Positions 8,432 through 17,543 of a stretch of DNA of 64,000 bases are shown here, one piece after another. Source of the stretch: Streptomyces pristinaespiralis (GTDB lineage: Bacteria; Actinomycetota; Actinomycetes; Streptomycetales; Streptomycetaceae). Numbering within the stretch: the stretch's first letter is position 1; every line of letters begins with the position of its first letter. The stretch spans positions 806,001-870,000 of the forward strand of contig NZ_CP011340.1 of NCBI RefSeq assembly GCF_001278075.1, in the 5' to 3' direction. The position numbers and the translations under genes were made by a program. The notes under the pieces were generated by a model, which did no database searches, was not told the DNA's origin, and worked only from the letters and a program-made list of their open reading frames with translations.

Positions 8432-9115
8432 ATGTCCCTATCCATCACCCGGCAGAGCGTCGAGGAGCTCGGCGGCGTGGCCAGCGTGCTGACCCGGCAA
8501 CGGCGTGACCACGCCGAGCTCGACCGCCTCATGAACCTCTATGTGTCGGACGGCAGGCCTCCGGAGGACCGGAAGCAGACACTGAAGGACATCATTCAGC
8601 TGACCTTCAGCCACGCCTTCGCCGAAGAGACCGTGCTGTGGCCCACGCTGCGGCGGCTCGCCGAGGACGGCGAGGAACTGACATCGCGGGTCGAGCAGGA
8701 GCACCAGGAGATCAACGACCTGGTCGCGGCCGTCGAACGTACCGACCCCGCCGACCCCCGCCACGACGAGCTCGTCGAGCAGGCCTTCTCCCTCATACGG
8801 CAGGACATTCGCGACGAGGAGGATCTGCTCCTGCCACGGCTCCAGGAGGCGCTCGGCCATGACCCCGCACGGCTGCGGCGGCTGGGCACCACGTGGGAGA
8901 CGGTGCGGCGCACCGCCCCTACACGTCCCCACCCGGCCGTGCCCCGCCGTCCGCTCGCGAACGTGCTCGCCGGAGTACCGCTGAGTGTGTTCGACAGGGC
9001 GCGCGACATGGTCAGGACCGGCGCGGGGAGCCCACGCGTCCGGGCGATCGCGATGGCGGGCGCGGCATGCGTCACCGCCTGGTTCGTGGCAAGGCGGGCA
9101 CGGGCGCGTCACTGA
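8432..9115 (+). CDS. Hemerythrin-domain protein
   Basis: The 227-residue protein has a four-helix hemerythrin/HHE domain over roughly residues 20-150, which binds a non-haem di-iron centre for oxygen or redox sensing. Candidate ligands are H27, the His and Glu of FSHAFAEETVLWP, the His of EQEHQEIND and the acids of RDEEDLLLP. The last pattern is acid-rich rather than the classic HxxxxD. The C-terminus holds a short hydrophobic helix (AIAMAGAACVTAWFVA) followed by arginines, suggesting a membrane tail anchor. ATG at 8432 follows GGAGATCCC. It may belong to a stress group with the upstream DUF4383 gene. Confidence 0.88.
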   Translation: MSLSITRQSVEELGGVASVLTRQRRDHAELDRLMNLYVSDGRPPEDRKQTLKDIIQLTFSHAFAEETVLWPTLRRLAEDGEELTSRVEQEHQEINDLVAAVERTDPADPRHDELVEQAFSLIRQDIRDEEDLLLPRLQEALGHDPARLRRLGTTWETVRRTAPTRPHPAVPRRPLANVLAGVPLSVFDRARDMVRTGAGSPRVRAIAMAGAACVTAWFVARRARARH

Positions 9116-9122
9116 TCTCTGC

Positions 9123-9548
9123 TCAGAAGAGGTCATCACCGGGCAGGTCGGCGGCCTGGCCGAGCCAGCTCGCAAGGAGCTCCTCGTCCAGTTCCTCGTC
9201 CTCATGGATGTCGAGATAGCGCACGCGTTCATGCTTGGATTCGCCAGGGGGAAGCGGGTCCAAGGAGGAGCCGTTGAGCCAGGACACCTTCACGTACTTC
9301 GTGAAGCAGTGGAAAGCGAGGAACCACCCGTTGCCCTCAATGCCGTAGAAGGGCGAGTTCCAGCGGACCGCCTTGCGCACGCCGGGGACGGTACGCACGA
9401 CGAGGTCGTCCAGGTGGCGGCCGACATCGCGTTTCCAGCCCGGCATCGCTTCGATATAGGCCTGGACCGGCTCATCGCCGTCGCCCTTGGGAATCTGCGG
9501 GTTACCGCCCGACAGCAGTCGGGGCTTCTCTGGGGGCCGATTCGCCAT
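9123..9548 (-). CDS. DUF1801 protein (YdhG-like)
   Basis: A 141-residue cytoplasmic protein with the DUF1801 core: VRTVPGVRKAVRWNSPFYG, GWFLAFHCFTKYVKVSWLNG and the tail VRYLDIHEDEELDEELLASW. The biochemical role of the family is unknown. The internal ATG giving MANRPPEKP is preferred over the upstream GTG because GAGGCGC lies just before it. It converges on the hemerythrin gene with only 7 bases between the stops. Confidence 0.85.
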   Translation of the reverse strand: MANRPPEKPRLLSGGNPQIPKGDGDEPVQAYIEAMPGWKRDVGRHLDDLVVRTVPGVRKAVRWNSPFYGIEGNGWFLAFHCFTKYVKVSWLNGSSLDPLPPGESKHERVRYLDIHEDEELDEELLASWLGQAADLPGDDLF

Positions 9549-9577
9549 GCGCCTCATGATAAAGGTCATGGCGCCTT

Positions 9578-9742
9578 TCAGGCGGGGTCCATTCCCCCGT
9601 CCCCGCCCTCCCCCGACGGAACGGATTCGTCGGGTTCCTCCGGGGAAGGCTCATCGGCATAGGTGGGACGGGAATGCTCGTCCGCGAAGTCCGGCTCCTC
9701 CTCCGGATCCGACGCCGCGAATCCGTTTTCCTGATCCGACAT
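9578..9742 (-). CDS. Very small acidic protein, 54 residues
   Basis: This short frame begins MSDQENGFAASDPEEEPDF and ends GGDGGMDPA. It has a strong AAGGAA ribosome-binding site 8 bases before the ATG. About a third of the residues are Asp or Glu, with Pro-Glu repeats (PSPEEPDE) and no Lys, so it is probably disordered. It lies directly upstream of the DUF1801 gene on the same strand, 29 bases away, and may share its transcript. Function is unknown; coding status rests on the ribosome-binding site and composition. Confidence 0.55.
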   Translation of the reverse strand: MSDQENGFAASDPEEEPDFADEHSRPTYADEPSPEEPDESVPSGEGGDGGMDPA

Positions 9743-10117
9743 GGTCCCGGTTCCTTCCCGTGGTGGACGCTGTACGGCTTCATCGTTGCCCTCCCGGACC
9801 CCGGCCGCGTACCCAGCAGGACAGCAGAATCACCCGCTGCGGACCGTCTGCCCTGCGGACCCGGGGCACGGACCCGCGCCCCGTGCCTGTACGGCTCACG
9901 CGGCAGCGGCAGCGGCTTCAGCGCGACGGCGGCGGGGCGCGAACGTGAACAGGAGCCCGGCGATGACGACGTGCGTGTGCACGTGCTGCTGCACCCGATG
10001 CCTCGCCACTGGGCCGTCGCCCCTGAGGGTGGCCGGTGGCACGAACGCACGACGCCCGCCGGAGGGGCTCCGTCCGGCTGCGGTTTCGTGGGCTCGCGCA
10101 ATGGTTACTCAGCTCCC
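9743..10117. other. Gene-free stretch between divergent genes
   Basis: About 375 bp separates the acidic small gene from the Rieske gene. Long frames cross it, but none has a family match or a good ribosome-binding site, and nothing recognisable was seen. Confidence 0.35.
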
Positions 10118-11083
10118 ATGAACAAATGGGTCGAATCACCGGGCAGCGGCCGGCCTGAACTCCGGCAGCGCTTCTTCTCGTCCTCCGCGGGCCCCGGCCG
10201 TTTCCTCGCGGCCATGGACCGGCTGGAGCGTCACCCGCGCAACGACCGGGTGATCGACCGTGTCCGGCGGGCCGTGCACGGGCTTCCTCTGGGGCGTGGC
10301 AGGGACTTCCTGCACGGCAGGTGGCTGGGGCATCCCGTCCATCCCCTGATGGTGCAGGTGCCGATCGGCAGCTGGTTCTCCGCGGCAGTGCTCGACCTGC
10401 TTCCCGGGCAGCACCGGGGAGCACGCGCCCTGGTCGGGGTGGGTCTTGCCACGGCCGCCCCGGCGGCCGCGGCGGGCTGGGTCGACTGGGCGGATCTGCA
10501 GCGTCAGCAGATGCGGGTGGGGCTCGTGCACGCCGCGTCGAACATCACGGCCGTGGCGCTGTACGCGGGGTCGTTCACCGCCCGGACGCAAGGTCGCACC
10601 CAGCTGGGCAAGGCCCTCGGCTTCGCGGGGCTCGCTGCCGTGAGCCTCGGGGGCGCGATCGGCGGCCACCTGGCCTACCGGCAGGCGTCAGGCGCCAACC
10701 ACGCGGAAGCGGTGCCCCATCTCGTGAAGCCCGGGTGGCGGGAGATCGGCGCCGTCGACGACCTCCCGGTCGGGCTCGCCGTCCGCCGACACGTGGACGA
10801 CGTGCCGGTCGTGGTGGTGCGCGAGGGCGGCGACACCGTGCACGTACTCGCCGACGCGTGCAGCCATTTGGGCGGCCCGCTCTCCGAAGGGACGGTCAGC
10901 GACGGCTGCGTCCGCTGTCCCTGGCACGGCAGCGTGTTCCGCCTGGCCGACGGCTGGAACGTAGAGGGCCCGGCGACCGCGCCGCAGCCCGCCTTCGACA
11001 CCCGTGTCACCGACGGCCGTGTCGAAGCACGCCTGCGGCAGACGGAGCCGGACGCCGAACCGGACAGGACCGACGCCGCCTAG
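10118..11083 (+). CDS. Membrane Rieske [2Fe-2S] protein with DUF2231 domain
   Basis: The 321-residue fusion has a DUF2231-type membrane region over about residues 65-200 (GHPVHPLMVQVPIGSWF, then GLATAAPAAAAGWVDW and ALGFAGLAAVSLGGAIGGHL helices). A C-terminal Rieske domain follows from about 210. Its cluster ligands C248, H250, C267 and H270 are intact (ACSHLGGPL, CPWHGSVF), so it should bind a [2Fe-2S] centre on the cytoplasmic side or in a membrane-associated electron chain. The electron partner is not encoded nearby. ATG is chosen as the first start preceding the conserved region; its ribosome-binding site is weak. Confidence 0.85.
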   Translation: MNKWVESPGSGRPELRQRFFSSSAGPGRFLAAMDRLERHPRNDRVIDRVRRAVHGLPLGRGRDFLHGRWLGHPVHPLMVQVPIGSWFSAAVLDLLPGQHRGARALVGVGLATAAPAAAAGWVDWADLQRQQMRVGLVHAASNITAVALYAGSFTARTQGRTQLGKALGFAGLAAVSLGGAIGGHLAYRQASGANHAEAVPHLVKPGWREIGAVDDLPVGLAVRRHVDDVPVVVVREGGDTVHVLADACSHLGGPLSEGTVSDGCVRCPWHGSVFRLADGWNVEGPATAPQPAFDTRVTDGRVEARLRQTEPDAEPDRTDAA

Positions 11084-11255
11084 GGCGTACGGGGAACGTG
11101 CCGGTCACAGCCGCTCGTTGACGGCCCGCGACGAGCACCGGGGGCCTCGTCGCGGACGACGCGTTGCCCGGATCGCGTGGCCGCCGCACGTCTGGTCCGC
11201 GCGGGCCCGCCGGGGCCGGGTGCGCGGGCGGCCCGTGCCCGGGCGGGACGCCCTC

Positions 11256-12227
11256 TCAGGATGAGTCTCCGTAGCGAGCGGCCATCGCGGCGGCGCGGTC
11301 GCGCAGGGCGGTGCGCAGCGACCCGGGGGCGAGGGCCTCCGCGTCCGTGCCGAGTTGCCACAGCGCCCACTCGGCGTGTCGGAGATCTTGGAACGTCGCC
11401 TCCGGCCGCAGCCAGCCGTCCGCGTCGGGTTCTGCTGCGCGGACGGCCACCGCGGTGCTCAGCAGGTCCTCCCGCCGCTCCGGGTCCACCCGTATCAGCA
11501 CGGCTATATGGCCGGTGGAAAGGAACTGCGCGCAGCGTTCCCGCCAGGCCCGGTCCAGATCGACCCGGTTCGGTCGCTGTGCCGGTTCGGACAGTTCCTC
11601 GGCGGCCAGCACCCGCGACAGCCGGTAGGTGCGGTCCGCGCCGGATCTCGTGGCCAGCAGGTAGTTACGGTCGCGCACGGTGACCAGGCCGATCGGGTCC
11701 ACCGTGCACCACCATGGCGCCTGGTCCGTGGCCGCGTAGTGGATCCGCAGTTTGTGTCCGGCGAGCACCGCGCGCCGGATCTCCATCATCGTCCTGTCGG
11801 GCACCTCTTCGGTGACCGGCCGGCGTGAGAGCAGGTCGGTCTCCGGCTCGACGAGGAATCGCCGGGCCGCGTCGCTCGCGGTGGTCCGATGGCTTTCGGG
11901 CAGTGCGTCGACCACCTTGCGCATGGCCGAAGCGAGCGCCGAGCCGAGCCCGAACACCTGCTCGCCGCGCGCCGATCCGGCGGTCAGCAGGGCAAGGGCT
12001 TCGTCGTGGTTCAGTCCGGTGAGCTCGGTCCGGAACCCGGGCATCAACGCGAACCCGCCGTGCCGGCCGCGTTCGGCGTAGACCGGGACGCCCGCTGCGG
12101 ACAGCGCCTCGATGTCGCGCAGCACGGTACGGGTGGACACCTCCAGCTCGCGGGCCAGCGTGTCCGCGGTCAGCCGGCCGCGCTGACGCAACAGCAGCAC
12201 CAGTGAGACAAGCCGATCGGCGCGCAT
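11256..12227 (-). CDS. WYL-domain transcriptional regulator (YafY type)
   Basis: The 323-residue regulator has an N-terminal winged helix (RADRLVSLVLLLRQRGRLTADTLA, TRTVLRDIEALSAAGVPVYAERG) and a central WYL ligand-sensing domain (AVLAGHKLRIHYAATD, VDPIGLVTVRDRNYLLATR, YRLSRVLAAEEL), then a C-terminal WCX extension. ATG is taken where homology begins; upstream in-frame codons are non-conserved. No Shine-Dalgarno is visible, so the mRNA may be leaderless. It diverges from ridA, whose expression it probably controls together with its own. Confidence 0.9.
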   Translation of the reverse strand: MRADRLVSLVLLLRQRGRLTADTLARELEVSTRTVLRDIEALSAAGVPVYAERGRHGGFALMPGFRTELTGLNHDEALALLTAGSARGEQVFGLGSALASAMRKVVDALPESHRTTASDAARRFLVEPETDLLSRRPVTEEVPDRTMMEIRRAVLAGHKLRIHYAATDQAPWWCTVDPIGLVTVRDRNYLLATRSGADRTYRLSRVLAAEELSEPAQRPNRVDLDRAWRERCAQFLSTGHIAVLIRVDPERREDLLSTAVAVRAAEPDADGWLRPEATFQDLRHAEWALWQLGTDAEALAPGSLRTALRDRAAAMAARYGDSS

Positions 12228-12240
12228 ACGAAAACCGTAT
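12226..12240. promoter_or_regulatory. Small palindrome over the WYL gene start
   Basis: ATACG-N5-CGTAT overlaps the ATG of the WYL gene, and an adjoining GTAT-CGA-ATAC sits at 12237. Both are placed as an autoregulatory operator in the divergent WYL/ridA region would be. The arms are short, so this is tentative. Confidence 0.35.
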
Positions 12241-12357
12241 CGAATACATGACGAAGGGTGTCGTGCTTTGTTGAAAGGCTCGTGAGCACCGACGTCGACG
12301 ATGGCGGCTGTCGCGCCGATGGGCGTACGTACTTTCGATGAAGCGATTGGAGCTGAT

Positions 12358-12759
12358 GTGGCAGTGGAACGAACGGCGGTCAACCCGGTGACGTGGTCGG
12401 TGGAGATGGGGTTCAACCAGGGCGAGCTCGTCTCCGGGCACACCCGGACCCTTTACTGCTCCGGACAGACCGCGATGAGCGGCGACGGCAAGCCCCGGCA
12501 CGATGGCGACATGGCCGCGCAGTTGGCGCTGAGCCTCGACAACCTGGAGGCCGTGCTCGGCGAGGCCGGCATGTCCCTCGCGAACCTCGTCCGGCTCAAC
12601 GTCTACACCACCGACGTCGATCTGCTCTTCCCGCACTACGGTGTGCTGGCCTCGCGGCTGGGCGCCGCCGGGGTGGCACCGGCCACCACGATGCTCGGGG
12701 TGACACGGCTGGCGATCCCGGGCCAGATGGTCGAGCTCGAGGGGACCGCCGTCGCGTGA
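12358..12759 (+). CDS. RidA-family protein
   Basis: A 133-residue member of the RidA/YjgF/UK114 family, whose enzymes hydrolyse reactive enamine/imine intermediates. Signature stretches are RTLYCSGQTAM, LALSLDNLEAVLGEAGMSLANLVRLNVY and TMLGVTRLAIPGQMVELEGTAVA. The GTG start (VAVERTAVN) has GGAG 6 bases upstream. The canonical active-site Arg of true RidA (in the C-terminal RxxxE region) is replaced in the segment TMLGVTRLAIPG, so it may be a RidA paralogue rather than an imine deaminase. It is divergent from the WYL regulator. Confidence 0.88.
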   Translation: MAVERTAVNPVTWSVEMGFNQGELVSGHTRTLYCSGQTAMSGDGKPRHDGDMAAQLALSLDNLEAVLGEAGMSLANLVRLNVYTTDVDLLFPHYGVLASRLGAAGVAPATTMLGVTRLAIPGQMVELEGTAVA

Positions 12760-12779
12760 TGCGACCTCGCCGCCTTGCC

Positions 12780-12805
12780 GCCCGTGCCGGTCGAACGGCA
12801 CGGGC
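12780..12805. terminator. Bidirectional hairpin terminator
   Basis: A perfect 10-bp stem (GCCCGTGCCG / CGGCACGGGC) with a 6-nt loop lies between the convergent ridA and CobW-GTPase genes. Confidence 0.7.
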
Positions 12806-12889
12806 AGCGGGCAGCGGGCAGCCGGTCGATCGGCGGTGCCGGGCCGGCCGTTGCTCGGCCGACTGCTCAGGGCGTGACGCGAAGGCCGG

Positions 12890-14077
12890 TCACTCGGGCG
12901 CCACATGGCCGGTCGGCACCGGTGCGGGATGTTCGTGGTCGCAGGTGTCGTCCAGGCCGTGGACGTCCCATGACGGGAACGGATCGTCGGCGGGGACGCT
13001 CTCGCTGTCGTTCATGAGGCAGTCCGCGAGCGCGGCGTGCAGTGCGTCCCGGCGCAAGCCGGTGCCGATGAAGACGAGTTCCTGGCCATGGTCGGTCCCG
13101 GCGTCATGGACACCGGAGGGCTCGAAGCGGGCGACCGAGCCGGCCTGGGACCACAGGCCGGTCACGCGCGGGCGGTTCGCCAGCCGGAAGAAGCCCTTGG
13201 AGCGGAGGATCCGGCCGTACGCCCCGCTGTCCATGCCCTCGGTCACGAACCTCCACAGACGGCCCGGGTGGAAGGGGCGCTCCGAGCGGAAGACGATGCT
13301 GGAGATTCCGTACTCCTCCGTCTCCGGCACGTGGTCGCCGTTCAGCTCCATCACCCAGCCCGGCGCCTGCTGTGCCCGTTCCAGGTCGAACAGCCCGGTG
13401 CCCAGGACCTCGTGCGGAGCGACACGTCCCTGGGTGGCCGGCACGACACGGGCGGCCGGGTTGAGCCGCGTCAGTGCGGCGCGGAGGAGGTCGGCATCCG
13501 CCGCGTCGACGAGGTCGAGCTTGTTGAGGACGATGACGTTGGCGAACTCGATCTGGTCCATCAGGAGATCACTGACCGTGCGCTCGTCGCCCTCGTACTG
13601 GTCGAGCCCCCGCTCGGCGAGCCCGTGGCCCTTCGTGAGCTCGGGCAGGAAGTTCGCGGCGTCGACGACTGTGACCATGGTGTCGAGCCGCGCGAGATCG
13701 CCAAGGGTGGCGCCGTCGTCGCGCGGAAAGGCGAACGTCGCCGCGACGGGCATGGGTTCCGAGATTCCGCTGGACTCGATCAGGAGATGGTCGAAGCGTC
13801 CCTCGCGGGCGAGGCGGTCGACCTCCTCCAGCAAGTCGTCGCGCAGTGTGCAGCAGATGCAGCCGTTGGTCATCTCGACGAGGCGTTCCTCGGTGCGGGA
13901 CAGGGCGGCCTCGCCGCCCCGCACCAGCGCCGCATCGATGTTGATCTCGCTCATGTCGTTGACGATCACGGCGACGCGCAGCCCCTGCCGGTTGCTCAGG
14001 ACATGGTTGAGCAGGGTGGTCTTGCCCGCCCCGAGAAATCCGGAGAGGACCGTCACCGGAAGCCGGTCGTGTTTCAT
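12890..14077 (-). CDS. CobW-family GTPase, probable zinc chaperone
   Basis: A 395-residue G3E-family metallochaperone GTPase of the COG0523 zinc group. The P-loop is at about 13-20 (GFLGAGKTT), the metal-binding CxCC motif is C73-I-C-C76 ([11 protein letters not shown]), and the guanine motif is VLNKLD. The C-terminal domain starts around residue 270 ([19 protein letters not shown]). The tail is rich in Cys, His and acidic residues ([11 protein letters not shown]). Such proteins deliver zinc to client enzymes during zinc starvation, and a Zur-like box directly upstream supports this. The ATG giving [13 protein letters not shown] is chosen; upstream in-frame sequence is unrelated. Confidence 0.9.
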   Translation of the reverse strand: MKHDRLPVTVLSGFLGAGKTTLLNHVLSNRQGLRVAVIVNDMSEINIDAALVRGGEAALSRTEERLVEMTNGCICCTLRDDLLEEVDRLAREGRFDHLLIESSGISEPMPVAATFAFPRDDGATLGDLARLDTMVTVVDAANFLPELTKGHGLAERGLDQYEGDERTVSDLLMDQIEFANVIVLNKLDLVDAADADLLRAALTRLNPAARVVPATQGRVAPHEVLGTGLFDLERAQQAPGWVMELNGDHVPETEEYGISSIVFRSERPFHPGRLWRFVTEGMDSGAYGRILRSKGFFRLANRPRVTGLWSQAGSVARFEPSGVHDAGTDHGQELVFIGTGLRRDALHAALADCLMNDSESVPADDPFPSWDVHGLDDTCDHEHPAPVPTGHVAPE

Positions 14078-14092
14078 GACGCTCAGGCTACA

Positions 14093-14107
14093 TGAAAATG
14101 ATTGTCG
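14093..14107 (-). promoter_or_regulatory. Zur-like box upstream of the CobW GTPase gene
   Basis: The site TGAAAATGATTGTCG follows the 7-1-7 pattern known for Streptomyces Zur (TGAAAAT-G-ATTTTCA): all 7 left-arm bases and 5 of 7 right-arm bases match. It ends 16 bases before the GTPase start codon, where zinc-loaded Zur would block transcription. Confidence 0.7.
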
Positions 14108-14144
14108 TTTACGACGGCCCCTGCACGCATAGAGCGTGACCGCC

Positions 14145-14729
14145 TCACGCGGACCTTGAGGCATCACGCCGATCGCGACCGACCGGCATGGGGATCTCGA
14201 AGTGCACCGTCCCGACCCCCTGGCCGTGCTCACCCGTCGCGCGTGCGTCGAAGACCTCCTTGGCCATGCTTCGCCAAAAGGCCTCCGCGCCCGGCACGTT
14301 GACGTCGGTGTGCAGGTAGATGCTGTCGTACCCGGGTGTCGCGGCCACGAAGTCGCACGCACTGTGCACCATGGTGCGCGCCAGGCCGTGGCGCCGGTGC
14401 CCCGAGCTCACATAGACGCGGACGAGTTGCGCGGTGGTCACCGGCGGGTAGCGCTCGGCGAGCCACCGCGGGTGCGGCGGATGGACGGGACCCCCCGACC
14501 GTACGCCGGTGGTGGCCACCACCTCGCCGTCGCGCACAGCGACCAGCAGCAGGTGGCGGGGATCGTCCAGGTAGGTCGGGGTGATCTCGACGACGTCACG
14601 GTGCCAGGCGGGGACGTAGCCGTAGCCGAAGTCCCGGTAGATGGTGTCGAGCATGACCCGGCGCGCACCTTCCACGTCGGCCGGCGTGGCCGGCCGCAGG
14701 GTGTACGAGGGGGGTGCCGCATCGGTCAT
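14145..14729 (-). CDS. GNAT-family N-acetyltransferase
   Basis: A 194-residue acetyl-CoA-dependent acetyltransferase of the GNAT fold. The acetyl-CoA loop is seen as [22 protein letters not shown], and [23 protein letters not shown] is the C-terminal strand-helix region. The start has AGGAGA 6 bases upstream. It lies between the CobW GTPase gene on the same strand and the divergent ABC importer. The intervening Zur-like box at 14827 could control both directions. The substrate is unknown; modification of an amine on a metallophore is only a speculation. Confidence 0.85.
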   Translation of the reverse strand: MTDAAPPSYTLRPATPADVEGARRVMLDTIYRDFGYGYVPAWHRDVVEITPTYLDDPRHLLLVAVRDGEVVATTGVRSGGPVHPPHPRWLAERYPPVTTAQLVRVYVSSGHRRHGLARTMVHSACDFVAATPGYDSIYLHTDVNVPGAEAFWRSMAKEVFDARATGEHGQGVGTVHFEIPMPVGRDRRDASRSA

Positions 14730-14826
14730 GGCGGGTCTCCTTGCTGTCGGCGGCCGCGGGCCGGAGGACCGTCGGGCTGGTGGGGCGCATCGCTGCCGCC
14801 GGGCGGTGCCATTACTCGCGTGACAA

Positions 14827-14841
14827 TGAAAACGATTATCG
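14827..14841 (+). promoter_or_regulatory. Zur-like box in the GNAT / ABC-importer divergent promoter
   Basis: TGAAAACGATTATCG fits the Streptomyces Zur 7-1-7 pattern in 6 of 7 left-arm and 5 of 7 right-arm positions. It lies in the 268-bp region between the divergent acetyltransferase and substrate-binding-protein genes. Confidence 0.65.
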
Positions 14842-14997
14842 ATACCGTATCGCCTCGTCAAACCGAGGGAACGCCGGGGTGTCCGCGTACCCACGTGCCG
14901 TATCAGCCACCGACCGGCCCGGCGCAGGACCGTTGCCCGCGGCAGCACACGCACAGCCGCCACGGTCCGATGTCCCGTCGTACAGCAAGGAAACGCC

Positions 14998-16593
14998 ATG
15001 AACGACGTCCCCGTGAACGATCCCCGCCTGCCCGGAATACGCCGCCGGGGCTTCCTCGCCGTGGCCACAGGTGCGGTCGGCGCCGGCGCGCTCGCCCTCA
15101 CCGGATGCACGGGTGACTCCGGTGAGCCGGGCGCCTCCGCCGAGGGGGACGGCAAGCCCCGGCGCGGGGGACGGCTGCGCGCCGCCTTCGCCGGTGGTGG
15201 CGCCGGCGAGACGCTCGACCCGCACCTGAGCAACCTGTTCGCCGACGTGGCCCGGGCCAAGGCCCTCTTCGACAAGCTCGCGGACTACGGACCGGACCTC
15301 TCCGCCCGGCCGCGCCTCGCCACGTCGTGGGAACCCGACGCCGGCCTGACGCGCTGGAAGGTCACCCTTCGCGAGGCGATGTTCCACGACGGCAGGCCGG
15401 TCACCGCCCAGGACGTGCTCCACAGCTACCGCCGCATCACGGACCCGGACAAGGCGTTCCGCGCCAAGGCGTCGCTGGAACCCCTCGACCTGGCGGCCAG
15501 CCGCGCCCTCGACGCGCGCACCGTCGAGTTCGTCCTCAAGCGCCCCACGGCCGAATTCCCCAACGTGGTGGCCGCGTTCGGCGCGTACATCGTCCCGGCC
15601 GGGGTTCAGGACTTCGACAAGCACCCCGTCGGCAGCGGGCCGTTCCGCTTCGTGTCCTTCGCACCCGGCCGGTCCGCGGTGTTCAAGCGCAACGACGACT
15701 ACTGGGACGGCGCCCCCTACCTCGACGAGCTGGAGTTCGTCGTCGCCAACGAGGAATCCGCACGTATCAACGCCCTCCTCGGCGGGCAGATCGAGTACGC
15801 GCACGAACTGAACCCCACCACGGCCCGCGCCCACGAGGACAGGGACCAGGTCCGGATCGTCCGGCTGCGCAACAGCGCCATGCAGTCCTTCGTCATGAAG
15901 ACCGACCGGCCGCCCTTCGACGACAAGCGGGTCCGCGAGGCGTTCTTCCTGATCGCCGACCGCAAGGAACTGGTCGACGGTGCCCTCTCCGGCGCGGGCG
16001 AGATCGGCAACGACCTCTTCGGCAAGGGCTACGAGTACTACGCCGCCGGTCTGCCCCAGCGGGAGCAGGACATCGACCGGGCCAAGGCGCTGCTCAAGGA
16101 AGCGGGCGCCGAGGGCCTCGAAGTCACCCTCGACACCTCGCCCGTCGCCGCCGGGTTCACCGAGGCCGCGACCATCTTCCGCGACCAGGCGGCCAAGGCC
16201 GGCGTCACCGTCAAGGTCAGGACCGGGAGCAAGGACAGCTACTGGAAGGACATCCTCGATTCCGGCACGCTGTGCTCCTACCGCTCCGGCGCCATGCCCA
16301 TCGAGGCCCACATCTCCCAGCGCCTGCTCACCGACTCCACCACCAACGCCACCAAGTGGCAGCACAAGGACTTCGACGCCCTGTACCAGCAGGCGCAGTC
16401 CACCAGGGACAAGGAGGAGCGGGCCGCGGTCTACGAACGCATGCAGCGCCGACTGCACGCCGAAGGCGGCTTCCTGGTCTGGGGCTTCGCCGACTGGATC
16501 ATCGGCACCGCCCGCAACGTCCGCGGCGTGGAGACGAAGGCGCCCGCCAACTCCCTCGACTGGGCGCGCTTCGACAAGGTGTGGCTGGCGTGA
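14998..16593 (+). CDS. ABC importer substrate-binding lipoprotein, family 5
   Basis: The 531-residue extracytoplasmic solute-binding protein belongs to the peptide/nickel (SBP_bac_5) family. It has a Tat-type lipoprotein leader: RRRGFLA at 15-21, then a hydrophobic stretch to the LTGC lipobox with lipidated C37. Family signature regions follow: DPHLSNLFADVARAKALFDKL, WKVTLREAMFHDGRPVTAQDV and FRDQAAKAGVTVKVR. AAGGAA lies 6 bases before the ATG. It heads a four-gene operon in which every junction overlaps. Family-5 binders import oligopeptides, nickel complexes or opine-type metallophores, and the Zur-like box in the promoter favours a zinc-complex ligand here. Confidence 0.92.
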   Translation: MNDVPVNDPRLPGIRRRGFLAVATGAVGAGALALTGCTGDSGEPGASAEGDGKPRRGGRLRAAFAGGGAGETLDPHLSNLFADVARAKALFDKLADYGPDLSARPRLATSWEPDAGLTRWKVTLREAMFHDGRPVTAQDVLHSYRRITDPDKAFRAKASLEPLDLAASRALDARTVEFVLKRPTAEFPNVVAAFGAYIVPAGVQDFDKHPVGSGPFRFVSFAPGRSAVFKRNDDYWDGAPYLDELEFVVANEESARINALLGGQIEYAHELNPTTARAHEDRDQVRIVRLRNSAMQSFVMKTDRPPFDDKRVREAFFLIADRKELVDGALSGAGEIGNDLFGKGYEYYAAGLPQREQDIDRAKALLKEAGAEGLEVTLDTSPVAAGFTEAATIFRDQAAKAGVTVKVRTGSKDSYWKDILDSGTLCSYRSGAMPIEAHISQRLLTDSTTNATKWQHKDFDALYQQAQSTRDKEERAAVYERMQRRLHAEGGFLVWGFADWIIGTARNVRGVETKAPANSLDWARFDKVWLA

Positions 16594-17543
16594 GCGGACT
16601 CCGCTCCTGGGCAGCCCGGCGGCTGCTGCTCGGCCTGGGGCAGACGGCGGCCGTGGTGCTGCTCGTCTTCGCCCTCACCGAGGCGCTGCCGGGCGATGCC
16701 GCCGTGGCGCTCGCCGGCGACCAGCCCGACCCAGGGCGGATCGCCGCCATCCGCGCGGCCATGGATCTGGACCGGCCCGCCCACGAACGGCTCGCGGACT
16801 GGGCGGCCGGTCTGCTGCACGGCGACTTCGGTGTCTCCCTGGTGTCCGGGCGGCCCGTCACCACATACCTGGCGGACGGCTTCGGACCGACCCTGCTGCT
16901 CGCATCCGTGACGGTCGTCCTACTGGTGCCGGCCGGGGTCGGCCTCGGGGTGCTGGCCGCCCGCCACGAGGGGCGGCTCGTCGACCGGCTCGTCAGCTCG
17001 ACGACGCTGGGGGTCTACGCGGTACCGGAGTTCGCGTTCGGCATGCTGCTGATCACGGTCTTCGCGCTGCGCCTGGGCTGGCTGCCGCCGACCGCCGTCG
17101 GCTACGGGACGGACCTGCTCGCGCATCCCGCCGCTCTGGTGCTGCCCGTCCTCGTGCTGCTGTCCCGGCCTGTGTGCTCCCTGGCCCGCCTGGTCCGGGC
17201 CGGCATGATCGAGGCGCTCACCTCGCCGTACGTCGCCCACGCCCGCCGCTACAAAATCCCGGGGGCGCGCGTGCGGTACGCCCACGCGCTGCCCAACGCG
17301 GTCGCGCCCGCGGCCCAGCAACTGGCCCGCACCATAGACTGGTTGCTGGGCGGGGTGATCGTCGTGGAGGCGCTGTACGTGATCCCCGGACTGGGCACCG
17401 TACTGATCAACGCGGTCGCCGAGCGCGACGTACCCGTGGTGCAGGGCCTCGCGGTGGTCTTCGGGCTCACCACCGTCGTCCTCAACCTCGGGGCCGACCT
17501 GGTCACCCGCCGGTTCGCTCCCCGGGCGGAGGCGGCGGCATGA
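16590..17543 (+). CDS. ABC importer permease 1 (DppB/NikB type)
   Basis: A 317-residue inner-membrane permease, with the first helix at about 12-31 and a typical 5-6 helix core. The cytoplasmic coupling EAA-like segment is seen around SPYVAHARRYKIPGARVRYA followed by HALPNAVAPAA. The family C-terminus IDWLLGGVIVVEALYVIPGLG is intact. The GTG start overlaps the upstream stop (GTGA), so translation is coupled. It forms the transmembrane pore with the next gene product. Confidence 0.92.
   Translation: MSGLRSWAARRLLLGLGQTAAVVLLVFALTEALPGDAAVALAGDQPDPGRIAAIRAAMDLDRPAHERLADWAAGLLHGDFGVSLVSGRPVTTYLADGFGPTLLLASVTVVLLVPAGVGLGVLAARHEGRLVDRLVSSTTLGVYAVPEFAFGMLLITVFALRLGWLPPTAVGYGTDLLAHPAALVLPVLVLLSRPVCSLARLVRAGMIEALTSPYVAHARRYKIPGARVRYAHALPNAVAPAAQQLARTIDWLLGGVIVVEALYVIPGLGTVLINAVAERDVPVVQGLAVVFGLTTVVLNLGADLVTRRFAPRAEAAA

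Noticed and set aside
15327..17543. A 738-residue frame spanning the binding protein and first permease
   Set aside because: Its first 420 codons are an out-of-frame Arg/Pro/Gly-rich shadow of the binding-protein gene; the true permease starts at 16590 with GTGA overlap.
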